Counted from the stretch's first letter, positions 42,242 through 51,606 are shown. The stretch is DNA of 64,000 bases from SPJN01 sp965229935 (GCA_965229935.1 CBDDKB010000002.1:2914001-2978000), one strand, 5' to 3'. Notes: a model not told the origin generated them from the letters alone. Numbers and translations: made by a program.

Positions 42242-43423
42242 TTATGCCGCCCATTCAAAATAGTTGACCAGAATTTGATAATAAATGTCTGTCAGATCAC
42301 GAATGTCCTGCACGGGGACATGCTCATCCACCTTGTGCATGGTCTGGCCGGACAGGCCGAATTCGCAAACCGGGCATGTGTTGGTGATGAACCGCGCGTC
42401 AGACGTGCCGCCTGTTGTCGACATGTCAGGTTTGATGCCTGTCACGGTTTCGACGGCATTGGCAACCAGATCGCAATAGGGGCCGGGCGAGGTCAAAAAC
42501 GCGTTGCCCGTTGTAATCAGGTCAAGCTCATACCCGCCACCAAGTTCTGTGACCATTTTGTCCAATGATGTGCGCAGCCATGTTTCCAACCCTTCGGGTG
42601 TTTGGCTGTCATTGAAGCGAATATTGAATTTGGCGGTGCCGCTTCCCGGAATGACATTTGTTGCACTGTTGGCAACGTCAATTGTCGTGAATTCCAAATT
42701 GGTCGGCGGGAAGTGGGGCGTGCCCTCGTCAATCACATAGGCACTTAGGCGGGAGACAATCTCACCCAAGCGCGGCAAAGGGTTGTCAGCCAAATGGGGA
42801 TAGGCGACATGGCCCTGTGCCCCAAATACACGAAGCGTGCCACAGATAGACCCGCGACGACCGATCTTCATCATCTCACCCAGTTTGGTCGGGTTGGTTG
42901 GCTCCCCCACTAGGCAATGATCAATGTCTTCGTGATGCTCCCGCGCCCAGTCGAGCATTTTGACTGTGCCGTTGATTGCGGGGCCTTCTTCGTCGCCTGT
43001 GATTAACAGGCTGATGGAGCCTTTGAAATCCGGGCCCATTTCGCCCAGATAGCGGTCAGCTGCCGCCATAAAGGCACCAACCGCGCCCTTCATGTCTGCG
43101 GCGCCACGGCCCCATAACATACCATTTTCGATATGCCCCTCAAAAGGGTCGCCTGACCACGCAGCCTCGTCCCCCACGGGGACAACATCCGTGTGACCGG
43201 CAAAGCAGAAATTGGGGCCCTGGGTGCCAACGCGAGCGTAAAGATTATGAACCGGGTCGGTGCCTTCCTCTTCAAACAAAAGCGGATGACAATCAAATCC
43301 CAACAAGGTTGCCGCGCGCGCAAGCAGGTCCAACGCCCCGGCATCATGGGGCGTAACTGACGGACAGCGGATTAAGTCTTGAGTCAGCTCAACAGGATCA
43401 ATTGGGCGCGACAGCTCAGTCAT
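42242..43423 (-). CDS. dapE: Succinyl-diaminopimelate desuccinylase
   Basis: 393 residues. Di-zinc M20 enzyme that releases LL-diaminopimelate in lysine and peptidoglycan synthesis. Metal and catalytic residues: FAGHTDVVPVGD, GRGAADMKGAVGAF and the base in TGDEEGPAINGT; the dimerisation domain has GRRGSICGTLRVFGAQGHVAYPH; TSTGGTSDARF follows late. Two bases after dapD, so co-transcribed with the preceding step of the pathway. Confidence 0.96.
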   Translation of the reverse strand: MTELSRPIDPVELTQDLIRCPSVTPHDAGALDLLARAATLLGFDCHPLLFEEEGTDPVHNLYARVGTQGPNFCFAGHTDVVPVGDEAAWSGDPFEGHIENGMLWGRGAADMKGAVGAFMAAADRYLGEMGPDFKGSISLLITGDEEGPAINGTVKMLDWAREHHEDIDHCLVGEPTNPTKLGEMMKIGRRGSICGTLRVFGAQGHVAYPHLADNPLPRLGEIVSRLSAYVIDEGTPHFPPTNLEFTTIDVANSATNVIPGSGTAKFNIRFNDSQTPEGLETWLRTSLDKMVTELGGGYELDLITTGNAFLTSPGPYCDLVANAVETVTGIKPDMSTTGGTSDARFITNTCPVCEFGLSGQTMHKVDEHVPVQDIRDLTDIYYQILVNYFEWAA

Positions 43424-43425
43424 AA

Positions 43426-44280
43426 TCAGTCCCGCAACAGTTCGTTGATGGACGTTTTGGAGCGTGTCTTCTCATCCACAGTTTTCACGATCACGGCGCA
43501 GGCTAGGCTGGGGCCCGGTGTGCCGTCTGGCAGGGGCTTGCCCGGCAGACTGCCCGGCACGACAACGGAATAGGGCGGTACATAACCCATATGTACTTCG
43601 CCTGTGTCGCGATTGATGATCTTGGTGGAAGCGGAAATGAATACGCCCATAGACAGGACAGCACCTTCGCCGACGATCACGCCTTCGGCAACTTCGGACC
43701 GGGCGCCGATAAAGCAATTATCCTCAATGATTACGGGTGCGGCCTGCAATGGTTCTAGCACGCCACCGATCCCTGCACCGCCTGAGATATGGACGTTCTT
43801 GCCAATCTGCGCACAGGAGCCGACGGTCGCCCATGTGTCAACCATTGTGCCTTCATCAACATAGGCACCCAAATTGACGAATGAGGGCATTAAGACAACG
43901 GTTGGTGCGATAAAGGCAGAACGGCGGACAACGCAGTTCGGCACGGCGCGGAAGCCTGCGGCGCGAAATTCTTCTGCGCCCCAACCATCAAACTTTGACG
44001 GGACTTTATCAAACCAAGTGCCATTATCACCGGGGCCGCCCTTGATGACGTCCATATCTTCGATACGGAAGCCAAGCAGCACAGCCTTTTTCAGCCATTC
44101 ATTGACCTTCCAGCCATTGCCTGTCTTTTCCGCAACGCGCAATTCACCCGAATCAAGCGCCAACAGGGCCTGTTCGATGGCATCGCGCATCGGGCCAGTG
44201 GTGCTGGGGGTCAGGCTGTCACGGGCGTCCCAAGCTTCTTCAATGCTGGTTTGCAAAGCAAGCGTGTCTGAACTCATCAA
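43426..44280 (-). CDS. dapD: Tetrahydrodipicolinate N-succinyltransferase
   Basis: 284 residues. Succinylates tetrahydrodipicolinate, the step before DapC/DapE. Seen: a helical N-terminal domain (LQTSIEEAWDARDSL), NGWKVNEWLKKAVLLGFRI, and the left-handed beta-helix with hexapeptide-type turns (VRRSAFIAPTVVLMPSFVNL, GGAGIGGVLEP). The ATG at 44280 is followed directly by a second ATG; either could start. Together with dapE it supports the succinylase route to diaminopimelate. Confidence 0.96.
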   Translation of the reverse strand: MMSSDTLALQTSIEEAWDARDSLTPSTTGPMRDAIEQALLALDSGELRVAEKTGNGWKVNEWLKKAVLLGFRIEDMDVIKGGPGDNGTWFDKVPSKFDGWGAEEFRAAGFRAVPNCVVRRSAFIAPTVVLMPSFVNLGAYVDEGTMVDTWATVGSCAQIGKNVHISGGAGIGGVLEPLQAAPVIIEDNCFIGARSEVAEGVIVGEGAVLSMGVFISASTKIINRDTGEVHMGYVPPYSVVVPGSLPGKPLPDGTPGPSLACAVIVKTVDEKTRSKTSINELLRD

Positions 44281-44384
44281 TCTTTCCTTTGGTCTAAATA
44301 GTCTGCTTTTTAGCGTTGAGGGGACAGTATCGGCGGGGCAGGGGAAGTCAAGCGGGCAAAGCGCCTAAGGGGCCGAAACCGGGC
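44281..44384 (-). promoter_or_regulatory. Gap upstream of dapD
   Basis: About 100 bp between the HAD gene and dapD, GC-rich near 44330-44380. It contains the AAGGAAAGATT-like ribosome site of dapD; no terminator hairpin with U-run is visible, so read-through from the HAD gene is possible. Confidence 0.25.
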
Positions 44385-45089
44385 CTAAATGGCCTGCAAA
44401 AAACCCTTTAAATCGTGGGTGATGACGTCAATCGCGTGGTCAGTGTCATCTGCCTTGAACTTGTCAGCGGCAGGCCCTGCCCATTCATAATCATTCGGCA
44501 CCAACAGGGTCGACAGTCCCAATTCCTTGGCAGGAACAAGATTGCGGGCGATGTCCTCAACCATCACGGTGCGGGTTGCTTCAAATCCGAAATGGTCCAA
44601 CGCTGCTTCATAACCACTACGTTTGGGTTTTGGTGCAAAATCAGCAGCAACAATATCAAACACGCCATCAAAACAGTGACTGATCCCCAATCTATTCAGC
44701 ACATTTTCAGCGTGCTGAACGGTGCCGTTCGTATAGATCGCCTTGCGTCCGGGCAAGGCGGTAATCGCCTCCCCCAAGTCGGGATGGGGATCCACTGGGC
44801 TAACATCGATGTCGTGAACATAATCCAGAAAGGCGTCGGGTGTGATGCCATGCTTTTCCATCAACCCGTTCAGAGTTGTGCCATATTCATAGAAATATGT
44901 TTTTTGGATATGTTTCGCCTCATCAAGGCCGACCTTGAACAGCTCCATGATAAAGCTGCCCATACGTTCGTCGATCTGGTCGAACAAACGACACGATGAC
45001 GGGTAGAGCGTATTATCAAGGTCAAACAGCCAGCCTGACGCATCGCGCATCGCTGTCAGTCCGTCATCATTTTTGACGGTCCAGCTCAT
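44385..45089 (-). CDS. HAD-family pyrimidine 5'-nucleotidase-like hydrolase
   Basis: 234 residues. HAD motif I is WLFDLDNTLYP with nucleophile Asp23 and acid Asp25; motif II AIYTNGTVQHA; motif III/IV KPKRSGYEAAL and VMVEDIARNLVPAKELGL. The cap is small and helical, as in the SDT1-type pyrimidine 5'-nucleotidases (YjjG relatives). It dephosphorylates small phosphorylated metabolites. Six bases after argB in the same direction, the usual place for this gene in alphaproteobacteria. Confidence 0.9.
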   Translation of the reverse strand: MSWTVKNDDGLTAMRDASGWLFDLDNTLYPSSCRLFDQIDERMGSFIMELFKVGLDEAKHIQKTYFYEYGTTLNGLMEKHGITPDAFLDYVHDIDVSPVDPHPDLGEAITALPGRKAIYTNGTVQHAENVLNRLGISHCFDGVFDIVAADFAPKPKRSGYEAALDHFGFEATRTVMVEDIARNLVPAKELGLSTLLVPNDYEWAGPAADKFKADDTDHAIDVITHDLKGFLQAI

Positions 45090-45095
45090 CTTTGG

Positions 45096-46028
45096 TTAGC
45101 CCATATCCCGGGTAACGGCTGCGCCTTGTTCGGCAATCAATGTGCCTGTGCCATGTTCTGTAAACAGCTCAAGAATGACAGTGTGCGGAATGCGGCCATC
45201 CATAATGACCGCGGCCTCAACCCCCTTGGCGACTGCGTTCAAGCATGTCTGGATTTTGGGGATCATGCCGCCTGCGATGGTGCCATCGTCGATTAGGGAT
45301 TCTGCCTCTGCCGCTGACACATTGGTGATTAGCTGCCCTTCGCTGTTCAACACGCCTGCAATATCGGTCAGCATCAAAAGCCGTTTTGCGCCGACCGCGG
45401 CGGCGATTGCGCCTGCGGCTGTGTCAGCATTGATATTGTAGGTGGAACCATCTTCGCCAATGCCCACGGGGGCAATCACCGGAATAATGTCTGATCCTGT
45501 TAGTGTGTCCAGCACGGCAGGGTTCACGGACTTGGGCTCGCCCACATAGCCGATGTCACTGCCGGACCGGCTTTTGGTTTTTTGTGCGGTCAGCAGATTG
45601 CCATCCTTGCCCGACAGGCCAATGGCCTGACCGCCAGCCCGATTGATCGCGGTAACGATGGATTTGTTGATGGAGCCTGACAAGATCATCTCAACCACAT
45701 CAACGGTTGCCTTGTCTGTCACCCGCAAGCCATCGACGAATTCTGTTTCGATATTCAGCCGTTCCAGCATTTTACCGATTTGCGGGCCGCCGCCATGCAC
45801 AACAATCGGGTTCACCCCGACCTGTTTCAGGAGCACGATGTCATGTGCGAAACTTGTCGCCAGATCATCATCGACCATGGCGTTGCCGCCGAATTTGATC
45901 ACGACATTGCGCTTGTCATAATTCAGGATGAAGGGCAGCGCCTCCTGCAAGGTGCGCGCGGTGCTAAGCCAGTGCCGCCGCATGGCGTCCCGCCGCTTTT
46001 CATCCTGTTTTTTGTCTTCGCTGGTCAT
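45096..46028 (-). CDS. argB: Acetylglutamate kinase
   Basis: 310 residues. Phosphorylates N-acetylglutamate, second step of arginine synthesis. Seen: VIKFGGNAMVDD, the GGGPQIGKMLERL glycine loop, the NINADTAAGAIAAAVGA region and GTIAGGMIPKIQTCLNAV. The N-terminal extension (about residues 1-30) with an amphipathic helix is typical of arginine-sensitive hexameric enzymes, so feedback inhibition is likely. Downstream of engB in the same direction. Confidence 0.97.
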   Translation of the reverse strand: MTSEDKKQDEKRRDAMRRHWLSTARTLQEALPFILNYDKRNVVIKFGGNAMVDDDLATSFAHDIVLLKQVGVNPIVVHGGGPQIGKMLERLNIETEFVDGLRVTDKATVDVVEMILSGSINKSIVTAINRAGGQAIGLSGKDGNLLTAQKTKSRSGSDIGYVGEPKSVNPAVLDTLTGSDIIPVIAPVGIGEDGSTYNINADTAAGAIAAAVGAKRLLMLTDIAGVLNSEGQLITNVSAAEAESLIDDGTIAGGMIPKIQTCLNAVAKGVEAAVIMDGRIPHTVILELFTEHGTGTLIAEQGAAVTRDMG

Positions 46029-46091
46029 GATCAGTCTCTATCAGTAATTCTGACTGAGTATTGGCAGAAATAGGGGTGCCCGATCAAGGGC

Positions 46092-46781
46092 TTAAAAGCT
46101 GGTCAGGCGCGCAATCTGGGCCCGTAATTCATTAATGCCCCACCCCTTGTCTGAGGATGTCAGCGCCAAATCAGGGTGCGCCGCCACATGTTTGGAGGCG
46201 ATTTGGGCTGTCTTCGCGGCCACGCTTTCCATCTCTGACGGTTTCAGCTTATCAAGTTTTGTCAGCACGATTTGGTAGCTGACTGCGCTTTTATCAAGCA
46301 GTTTCATGATTTCAATGTCTGACGCCTTGGGGCCGTGACGCCCGTCAATCAGCAGCAAAACGCGCACAAGATTGGGGCGGCCACGCAGATAGCCGCGCAC
46401 CAATGCCTCCCAAGACCTGACCTTCTTGGGGTCCGCCTTGGCAAAGCCATAGCCGGGCAAATCAACGAGGTAGAGCGCATCGTTCAGATTGAAATAGTTC
46501 AGTTCCTGCGTCCGGCCCGGTGTATTTGACGTGCGCGCAAGCGTATTGCGCCCGGTCATCGCGTTCACAAGGCTGGACTTACCAACATTGGACCGTCCGG
46601 CAAAGGCAATTTCTGGCCGGTCTGCAGGGGGAAGATGTTGAAGGCCAACAACGCCCTTCACAAAATCGCACGAGGCGCGGAAAAGCCGCCTGCCATCGTC
46701 TAGATCAATCCCGTCCCGTGTCTCTTCAGACAGGTGGGCCGGGATCAATTCCTGTGCTTTTTCTTCTGGTTTGTTGGCCAT
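46092..46781 (-). CDS. engB: Ribosome biogenesis GTP-binding protein EngB (YsxC/YihA)
   Basis: 229 residues. G1 loop GRSNVGKS (62-69), G3 DLPGYGFA, G4 TKLDKLK and G5 TSSDKGWG are all present. It is an essential GTPase in assembly of the large ribosomal subunit. A 40-residue N-terminal extension precedes the G domain. 26 bp after yidC, part of the rpmH-argB series. Confidence 0.96.
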   Translation of the reverse strand: MANKPEEKAQELIPAHLSEETRDGIDLDDGRRLFRASCDFVKGVVGLQHLPPADRPEIAFAGRSNVGKSSLVNAMTGRNTLARTSNTPGRTQELNYFNLNDALYLVDLPGYGFAKADPKKVRSWEALVRGYLRGRPNLVRVLLLIDGRHGPKASDIEIMKLLDKSAVSYQIVLTKLDKLKPSEMESVAAKTAQIASKHVAAHPDLALTSSDKGWGINELRAQIARLTSF

Positions 46782-46807
46782 TCTCTGCCACCCCTGTCAG
46801 GTCAGGG

Positions 46808-48601
46808 TTATGACGATTTGTTTTCGGCTTCAATCGTCCCGCCACCGATGGCGACGCCCATACGGCGCATCATCACATATTGCTGCAACAAGGACAGAAG
46901 GTTGTTGAATGTCCAGTATACAACAAGGCCGGAGGCGAAACGCGCCAACAAGAAGGTGAAGAAGATTGGCATAAGCTGGAAAATGCGCGCCTGCATTTGA
47001 TCGGTGGGCGGCGGGTTCAGCTTTTGCATAGCCCACATGGAAATGCCCATGGCAAGCGGCCAAATCCCGATCATCAGGAATTCTGGGGGTGAGAAGGGGA
47101 TCAGCCCGAACAAGTTGAATATGGTGGTTGGGTCGGGCGCGGACAGGTCCTGAATCCAGCCAAAGAAAGGCGCATGCCGCATTTCAATCGACACGAACAG
47201 AACTTTATAAAGCGCAAAGAAAACCGGAATCTGGATCAGCATCGGCAAACAGCCAGCTAACGGATTCACCTTTTCTTTCTTGTAAAGCTCCATCATCGCT
47301 TGTTGTTGCGCCTGCGGATTGTCCTTGTGGGTTTCCCGCAGCTTCATCAATTCAGGCTGCACTTTTTTCATCTTGCTCATCGACTCATAGGACTTGTTGG
47401 CAAGGGGGAAGAAGGCAAGCTTGTAGATAAAAGTCAGCAGAATGATGGCGATGCCGAAATTGCCGACAAGGGTATAGAACCAATGCAATAGGATAAATGT
47501 CGGCTTGGTCAGGAAGTAGAACCAGCCCCAATCAATCGCAAGGTCAAAGCGGGTGATGCCCTGATCTTCATTATAGCCATCGACCACATCAACGCGCTTT
47601 GCCCCAGCGAACAGGCGGTGCGTGACGGTTACGTCTGTGTTGGGGGCAATGGTGCGCGCACCCATAATATAGTCAGACTGATAGACAGGTTTGCCGCCGA
47701 CCTGACGATGGGTGAATTTGGCAGTCACCATTTCATCCTGATCGGGGACAAGGGCCGTCATCCAATATTTGTCTGTGAAGCCAAGCCACCCGCCTGTTGT
47801 TTCAAACTTTTGCGGACCGTCCTCGGCAAGTTCGTCATAATCGACTTCTTTCAGCTCGCCATTAAAAACGCCATAGGCACCTTCATGCAGGATATAGATG
47901 CCTTCAATCTGGGGCAGGCCAGTACGCTTGACCAACGCATAGGGGTAAAGCGTTTGGGCGGTATCGCCCTGGTTCACCACGCGGTCGGTGATGGTCATCA
48001 GGAATTGGTCATCAATGCTGATGGTGCGTTCAAAGATCAATCCGGAGGGGGCCGTATAGGTTAGCGTAACCGGGTTATCGACACTTAATGTGCCATTGCC
48101 TGACAGTGTCCACAGTGTGTTTTTTGTGGGCAGGCCAAGCGCACCGGGATTAGCAGCAGTCCAGCCAAAGTCGGCAAGATAGGGATCAGGGCTGCCAGCA
48201 GGGGATAATAGCGAAACAAGCGGGCTGTCTTCTTCGATGGTCTCGCGATAGCCCGTCAGGGTCAGATCGTCGATCCGCGCACCGCGTAACGAGATGGAGC
48301 CTGTCACATTATGGTTTTCTACTTGGATGCGGGGGCTGATGCCAAGGCTGTCTTCACGGCTAAGGCTGGGGTCTGTGCCCTGCGCGGGAAGCAGCGCGCC
48401 ATCAGGTTGTGGCAGCCCTTGCGTGTTGCTAGGGGCAGTTGGCGCATTCGCCAAATTTGACCCTGCATTGCCTTGTGCCTGTTCGATCGCGGCTGGGTCT
48501 GTCGGCATTGGGGGTTCTGGCGCAAAAAACAACTGCCAGATAAACAAAATCGCGCCCGAAAGGACAACAGCCAGCAACATGTTGCGATTGTCGGAATTCA
48601 T
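46808..48601 (-). CDS. yidC: Membrane protein insertase YidC
   Basis: 597 residues, the usual length in proteobacteria. N-terminal anchor NRNMLLAVVLSGAILFIWQLFF, a Pro/Ala linker, the large periplasmic beta-sandwich (about 70-350) and the conserved insertase core with five helices: FFYFLTKPTFILLHWFYTLV, the cytoplasmic hairpin SMSKMKKVQPELMKLRETHK, the catalytic groove Arg around FPLANKSYESM, and the final helix LVVYWTFNNLLSLLQQYVM. It inserts and folds inner-membrane proteins. 142 bp after yidD. Confidence 0.97.
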   Translation of the reverse strand: MNSDNRNMLLAVVLSGAILFIWQLFFAPEPPMPTDPAAIEQAQGNAGSNLANAPTAPSNTQGLPQPDGALLPAQGTDPSLSREDSLGISPRIQVENHNVTGSISLRGARIDDLTLTGYRETIEEDSPLVSLLSPAGSPDPYLADFGWTAANPGALGLPTKNTLWTLSGNGTLSVDNPVTLTYTAPSGLIFERTISIDDQFLMTITDRVVNQGDTAQTLYPYALVKRTGLPQIEGIYILHEGAYGVFNGELKEVDYDELAEDGPQKFETTGGWLGFTDKYWMTALVPDQDEMVTAKFTHRQVGGKPVYQSDYIMGARTIAPNTDVTVTHRLFAGAKRVDVVDGYNEDQGITRFDLAIDWGWFYFLTKPTFILLHWFYTLVGNFGIAIILLTFIYKLAFFPLANKSYESMSKMKKVQPELMKLRETHKDNPQAQQQAMMELYKKEKVNPLAGCLPMLIQIPVFFALYKVLFVSIEMRHAPFFGWIQDLSAPDPTTIFNLFGLIPFSPPEFLMIGIWPLAMGISMWAMQKLNPPPTDQMQARIFQLMPIFFTFLLARFASGLVVYWTFNNLLSLLQQYVMMRRMGVAIGGGTIEAENKSS

Positions 48602-48743
48602 AGCAACAAAACTTCCCTTGGAATTTGGACCGCCGCTTTAGCGCGGGCGGGTAATTAGTGCAGGGTTTTAGCGGCCCCGACCCCCCGTTTGAACCCGCGA
48701 AAGGACGCACCGCAATGTAATATTTATTATATTCTACAGGTCA
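48602..48743 (-). promoter_or_regulatory. Gap between yidD and yidC
   Basis: 142 bp. It contains an AT-rich stretch (TAATATTTATTATATTC, about 48718-48735) immediately below yidD and GC-rich sequence before yidC. A yidC promoter may lie here, but no convincing -35/-10 pair was found. Confidence 0.25.
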
Positions 48744-49013
48744 TCATTGCCCGTCAGGCGCACCTTTATGACGGGGTGGGGGAACAGGGTCAAACCCCGA
48801 ACTGCCACCAAGCCATGTAATCGGGTGGCAACGCATGATGCGCTTGAACCCCAACCAGCCACCGCGCAGTGCGCCATGTGTCTCAATCGCCTCCATCGTA
48901 TAGGCAGAACAGGTCGGGGTGTAGCGACAGTTGGCGCCCAAAAAGGGCGATATTGTCGCCTGATAAAGCCAGATTAGGCCTTTGAACACATACGCTAATG
49001 GGCTGTTTTTCAT
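48744..49013 (-). CDS. yidD: Membrane protein insertion efficiency factor YidD
   Basis: 89 residues. The family core is complete: LIWLYQATISPFLGANCRYTP followed by TCSAYTMEAIETHGALRGGW and RIMRCHP, with the three conserved cysteines. It assists YidC at the membrane. Overlaps rnpA by 4 bp (ATGA). Confidence 0.95.
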   Translation of the reverse strand: MKNSPLAYVFKGLIWLYQATISPFLGANCRYTPTCSAYTMEAIETHGALRGGWLGFKRIMRCHPITWLGGSSGFDPVPPPRHKGAPDGQ

Positions 49014-49426
49014 TGGTTTTTCGCCAATTTGGCCTTGCCTTTGTTAGGCGCGCGGCTTTGTTTGGTCCTTGGTTCATTGACCCGATGTACGGCTTTTTCA
49101 AGGTCACTGGTTAGTTGGTCAAAGGGCGTGTCTGCGGTTTCGATTTTGCCGATAATCACATAATCCATACCCGGTTTGCCCATTCGCGACAAAACGTCCC
49201 GCGCCGCTGCTCGCAAGCGCCGTTTGGTGCGATTGCGGCGGACCGCATTGCCCAATCTTTTTGTGCAGGTAAAGCCGACGCGAATCGTGGCCGTTCGGCA
49301 ATCTGCTTCCGGCGTTTGGCGGGCCTCGACAATCAGGCTGGGAAGGCGCGCCCGCTGGCCCTTACGGGTCCGCAGAAAATCGCGCCGCTCTTTCAGACTG
49401 ATCAGGGTCAGGGATGGTGTCGACAT
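49010..49426 (-). CDS. rnpA: Ribonuclease P protein component
   Basis: 138 residues from the ATG at 49424-49426; ATGs at 49432 and 49450 are alternatives. Protein subunit of RNase P, which trims the 5' ends of tRNAs. Seen: SLKERRDFLRTRKGQRAR, VGFTCTKRLGNAVRRNRTKR (the RNA-binding RNR motif) and RRLRAAARDV. A Lys-rich tail follows. Downstream of rpmH with a hairpin between them, and overlapping yidD by 4 bp. Confidence 0.95.
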   Translation of the reverse strand: MSTPSLTLISLKERRDFLRTRKGQRARLPSLIVEARQTPEADCRTATIRVGFTCTKRLGNAVRRNRTKRRLRAAARDVLSRMGKPGMDYVIIGKIETADTPFDQLTSDLEKAVHRVNEPRTKQSRAPNKGKAKLAKNQ

Positions 49427-49470
49427 TTCCATATCCCATTTTGCCCGCAAAATTACGGCCCCGGAAAGAG

Positions 49471-49505
49471 AAAAACCCCCGCAAGCAGGGCCGCAGGGGT
49501 TTTTG
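49471..49505 (-). terminator. Hairpin terminator/attenuator between rpmH and rnpA
   Basis: On the minus strand AAAAACCCC ... GGGGTTTTT with a GC-rich interior, ending in a run of T. It probably stops part of the rpmH transcript, so that L34 mRNA exceeds rnpA mRNA. Confidence 0.75.
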
Positions 49506-49550
49506 AAACATTATTTTGGGCGTTTTCGCCGCTGAATGACCTAAAAGGCT

Positions 49551-49685
49551 TTAGGCAGACAGGCTTGCGCGACCCTTGGCACGACGACGTGCAAGAACTC
49601 TACGACCATTTTTTGTCGCCATGCGAGAACGGAACCCGTGGCGGCGTTTACGAACCAGGCGGCTCGGCTGAAATGTCCGTTTCAT
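49551..49685 (-). CDS. rpmH: Large ribosomal subunit protein bL34
   Basis: Small gene of 44 codons, read directly: MKRTFQPSRLVRKRRHGFRS, then RMATKNGRRVLARRRAKGRA, ending SLSA. This is the complete L34 sequence pattern, strongly basic. ATG at 49683-49685 with a GGGAG ribosome site. First gene of the rpmH-rnpA-yidD-yidC-engB-argB series. Confidence 0.97.
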   Translation of the reverse strand: MKRTFQPSRLVRKRRHGFRSRMATKNGRRVLARRRAKGRASLSA

Positions 49686-49991
49686 AGCGGACTCCCTTAG
49701 TTTCCGGGGCGCTGCGCTTGATCAACACTGATCTGCGTGGCCCAAAGCCTGAAAGGCAAAATACGTTAGGTCAGGCCTGCGCCTGATTTGAATGGCGGTG
49801 TATAGGGCCACAAATTGCCCAAGTCAATCAAATCAGGCGCAAAAAAGCGGCTTCGTGCCAACCTGTCGCGCCTCTTGGCAGCTCGTAAGCTGCGGATGGA
49901 TCACAAGCAAACACACTCGATCACAAGAAATTGTTTGCGGGCTGACTTTTACCGAAACCCACGCCATTGTGACGAAAAGGACAGGTAAAAG
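49686..49991. other. 306-bp divergent intergenic region between rpmH and the DUF547 gene
   Basis: Holds the rpmH promoter (49799-49827) and a leader of about 105 bases. Nearer the DUF547 gene there is a direct repeat GATCACAAG (about 49898 and 49919) and an inverted pair GCAAACA/TGTTTGC. I found no DnaA boxes, so this is not oriC despite being near rpmH. Confidence 0.5.
49799..49827 (-). promoter_or_regulatory. rpmH promoter
   Basis: On the minus strand TTGACT (49822-49827), 17-bp spacer, TATACA (49799-49804). Near-consensus sigma-70 spacing, as expected for a strongly expressed ribosomal gene. Confidence 0.75.
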
Positions 49992-50825
49992 ATGTCGTTC
50001 GGCAGATTAACACACAAATATTTGAGATTCTTGGGTGCATTGACTGTTGCGCTGGTCGTGGCTTTGGGGTGTCTTCAACACGCAAAGGCGCAGAATAGTG
50101 GCGTTTTCAATGTAGATCATCAGCCGTGGGATCGGATTCTGACCACCTATGTCAGCGGACATAAGGATGGTGTGAACCGCTTTGACTATCAGGCGGTGAC
50201 CGCTCAGGACCGCAAGGCGCTGAATGCCTATCTAGATATGCTGTCTTCGCAGCCTGTTTCTGCGGCAGATCGTGATCAGCAAATGGCCTATTGGATCAAT
50301 TTCTACAACGCGCTGACCGTAAAGGTTATTTTGGACAATTATCCGGTCAAATCGATTCGCGAGATCAAGAATGGGTTTTTCTCGTTTGGGCCATGGAAGG
50401 TGAAACGCGTCACGGTCGAAGGGGCGGCAATATCACTTGATGATATTGAGCATCAGATCCTGCGGCCCCAGTTTCGTGACCCGCGCATCCATTATGCCGT
50501 AAATTGTGCGTCTTGGGGGTGTCCCAATCTGCTTGGTCGCGCCTTTACCGCCGCCAATTTGGAAGTGATGCTTGAACAAGGCGCAAGGGATTATATCAAC
50601 CACGAGCGCGGCGTTGCTGTATCTCAGGCGGGGCGTTTAATCCTGTCCAGTATTTACGACTGGTTCAAGGCCGACTTCGGCCATGATGATGAAAAAGTGT
50701 TAGCGCATATTCGCCGCTATGCCGGGCCGGAATTACTGGCGCGTTTGGATGGTCGATCAAAGATAGATGGCTATGACTATGATTGGACGTTGAATGCGCC
50801 TGATCGCAACAAGGGTGATTATTGA
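49992..50825 (+). CDS. Secreted DUF547 protein
   Basis: 277 residues. N-terminal signal sequence or lipoprotein-like leader (LGALTVALVVALGCLQHAKAQ); the Cys in VALGC might be lipidated but the box is imperfect. The DUF547 domain is clear: YQAVTAQDRKALNAYLDML, YWINFYNALTVKVILDNYP, and HYAVNCASWGCPNLLGRAF. The family is of unknown function. Overlaps no gene; its stop lies 1 bp before the TVP38 gene, so they are translated together, as often seen for this pair with a flavoprotein. Confidence 0.88.
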   Translation: MSFGRLTHKYLRFLGALTVALVVALGCLQHAKAQNSGVFNVDHQPWDRILTTYVSGHKDGVNRFDYQAVTAQDRKALNAYLDMLSSQPVSAADRDQQMAYWINFYNALTVKVILDNYPVKSIREIKNGFFSFGPWKVKRVTVEGAAISLDDIEHQILRPQFRDPRIHYAVNCASWGCPNLLGRAFTAANLEVMLEQGARDYINHERGVAVSQAGRLILSSIYDWFKADFGHDDEKVLAHIRRYAGPELLARLDGRSKIDGYDYDWTLNAPDRNKGDY

Positions 50826-50826
50826 A

Positions 50827-51606
50827 ATGACTGAATCCGTTCAGGAGAAAAAGTCCCTCCTCCGCCAATGGGGACCATTGTTTGTTTTGGTGGCGTTGGG
50901 CGCGTTGGTCTATGTGCAGGGCTGGCACAATTATCTGTCGCTGGAATTCGTTGCCGACAATCGTGATGCATTGCAGGCCTTTGTTGCTGATACTTATGTT
51001 TTGGCTCTTGTCGGCTTTGGCCTTGTCTATGCGGTTTCAACAGCCCTATCGCTGCCCGGCGGGGCAATTCTAACAATCCTTGGTGGGTTCTTGTTCGGCC
51101 CGATTATAGGCGGGCTGATTGTTGTTGTCGGTGCAAGCGTCGGCGCGACAGGGATTTTTCTTATCGCACGAACATCAGTGGGTGAGCCTTTGGCAAGGCG
51201 TGCTGGCCCTTGGCTTGAAAAACTGCGGGATGGTTTTCAGGACAATGCGATGAGCTATCTTTTGTTCCTGCGCCTTGTGCCTGCTTTCCCTTTTTGGTTG
51301 GTCAATTTAGCGCCTGCCTTGTTGGGCGTGCCTTTGCGGACATATGTAATAGGGACATTCTTTGGCATCATTCCGGGCACATTTGCCTTTTCATTTGTTG
51401 GCGGGGGGCTTGATTCCATCATCGCCGCGCAACGCCAATCCTTTGATGATTGTGTTGCGTCTGGCGCGGGGGATTGCAGCTTTTCCCTCGATCCCGGGGC
51501 GTTGATCACGACCGAATTATTGCTGGCCTTTGCCGCATTGGGGGTGGTTGCACTTATACCCATCCTTATCAAACGTCTGCGTTCACCAAATAAACAACAG
51601 GGCTGA
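50827..51606 (+). CDS. TVP38/TMEM64 (DedA-like) family membrane protein
   Basis: 259 residues from the ATG at 50827. Five to six membrane segments with the family core: STALSLPGGAILTILGGFLF, GASVGATGIFLIART, FLRLVPAFPFWLVNLAPALL and FGIIPGTFAFSFVGGG. Proteins of this VTT-domain family move or scramble lipids in membranes. Between DUF547 and a flavoprotein gene, with 2 bp to the next start. Confidence 0.9.
   Translation: MTESVQEKKSLLRQWGPLFVLVALGALVYVQGWHNYLSLEFVADNRDALQAFVADTYVLALVGFGLVYAVSTALSLPGGAILTILGGFLFGPIIGGLIVVVGASVGATGIFLIARTSVGEPLARRAGPWLEKLRDGFQDNAMSYLLFLRLVPAFPFWLVNLAPALLGVPLRTYVIGTFFGIIPGTFAFSFVGGGLDSIIAAQRQSFDDCVASGAGDCSFSLDPGALITTELLLAFAALGVVALIPILIKRLRSPNKQQG

Noticed and set aside
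49686..49991. Chromosomal origin near rpmH
   Set aside because: No DnaA boxes or AT-rich unwinding region; alphaproteobacterial origins usually lie elsewhere.
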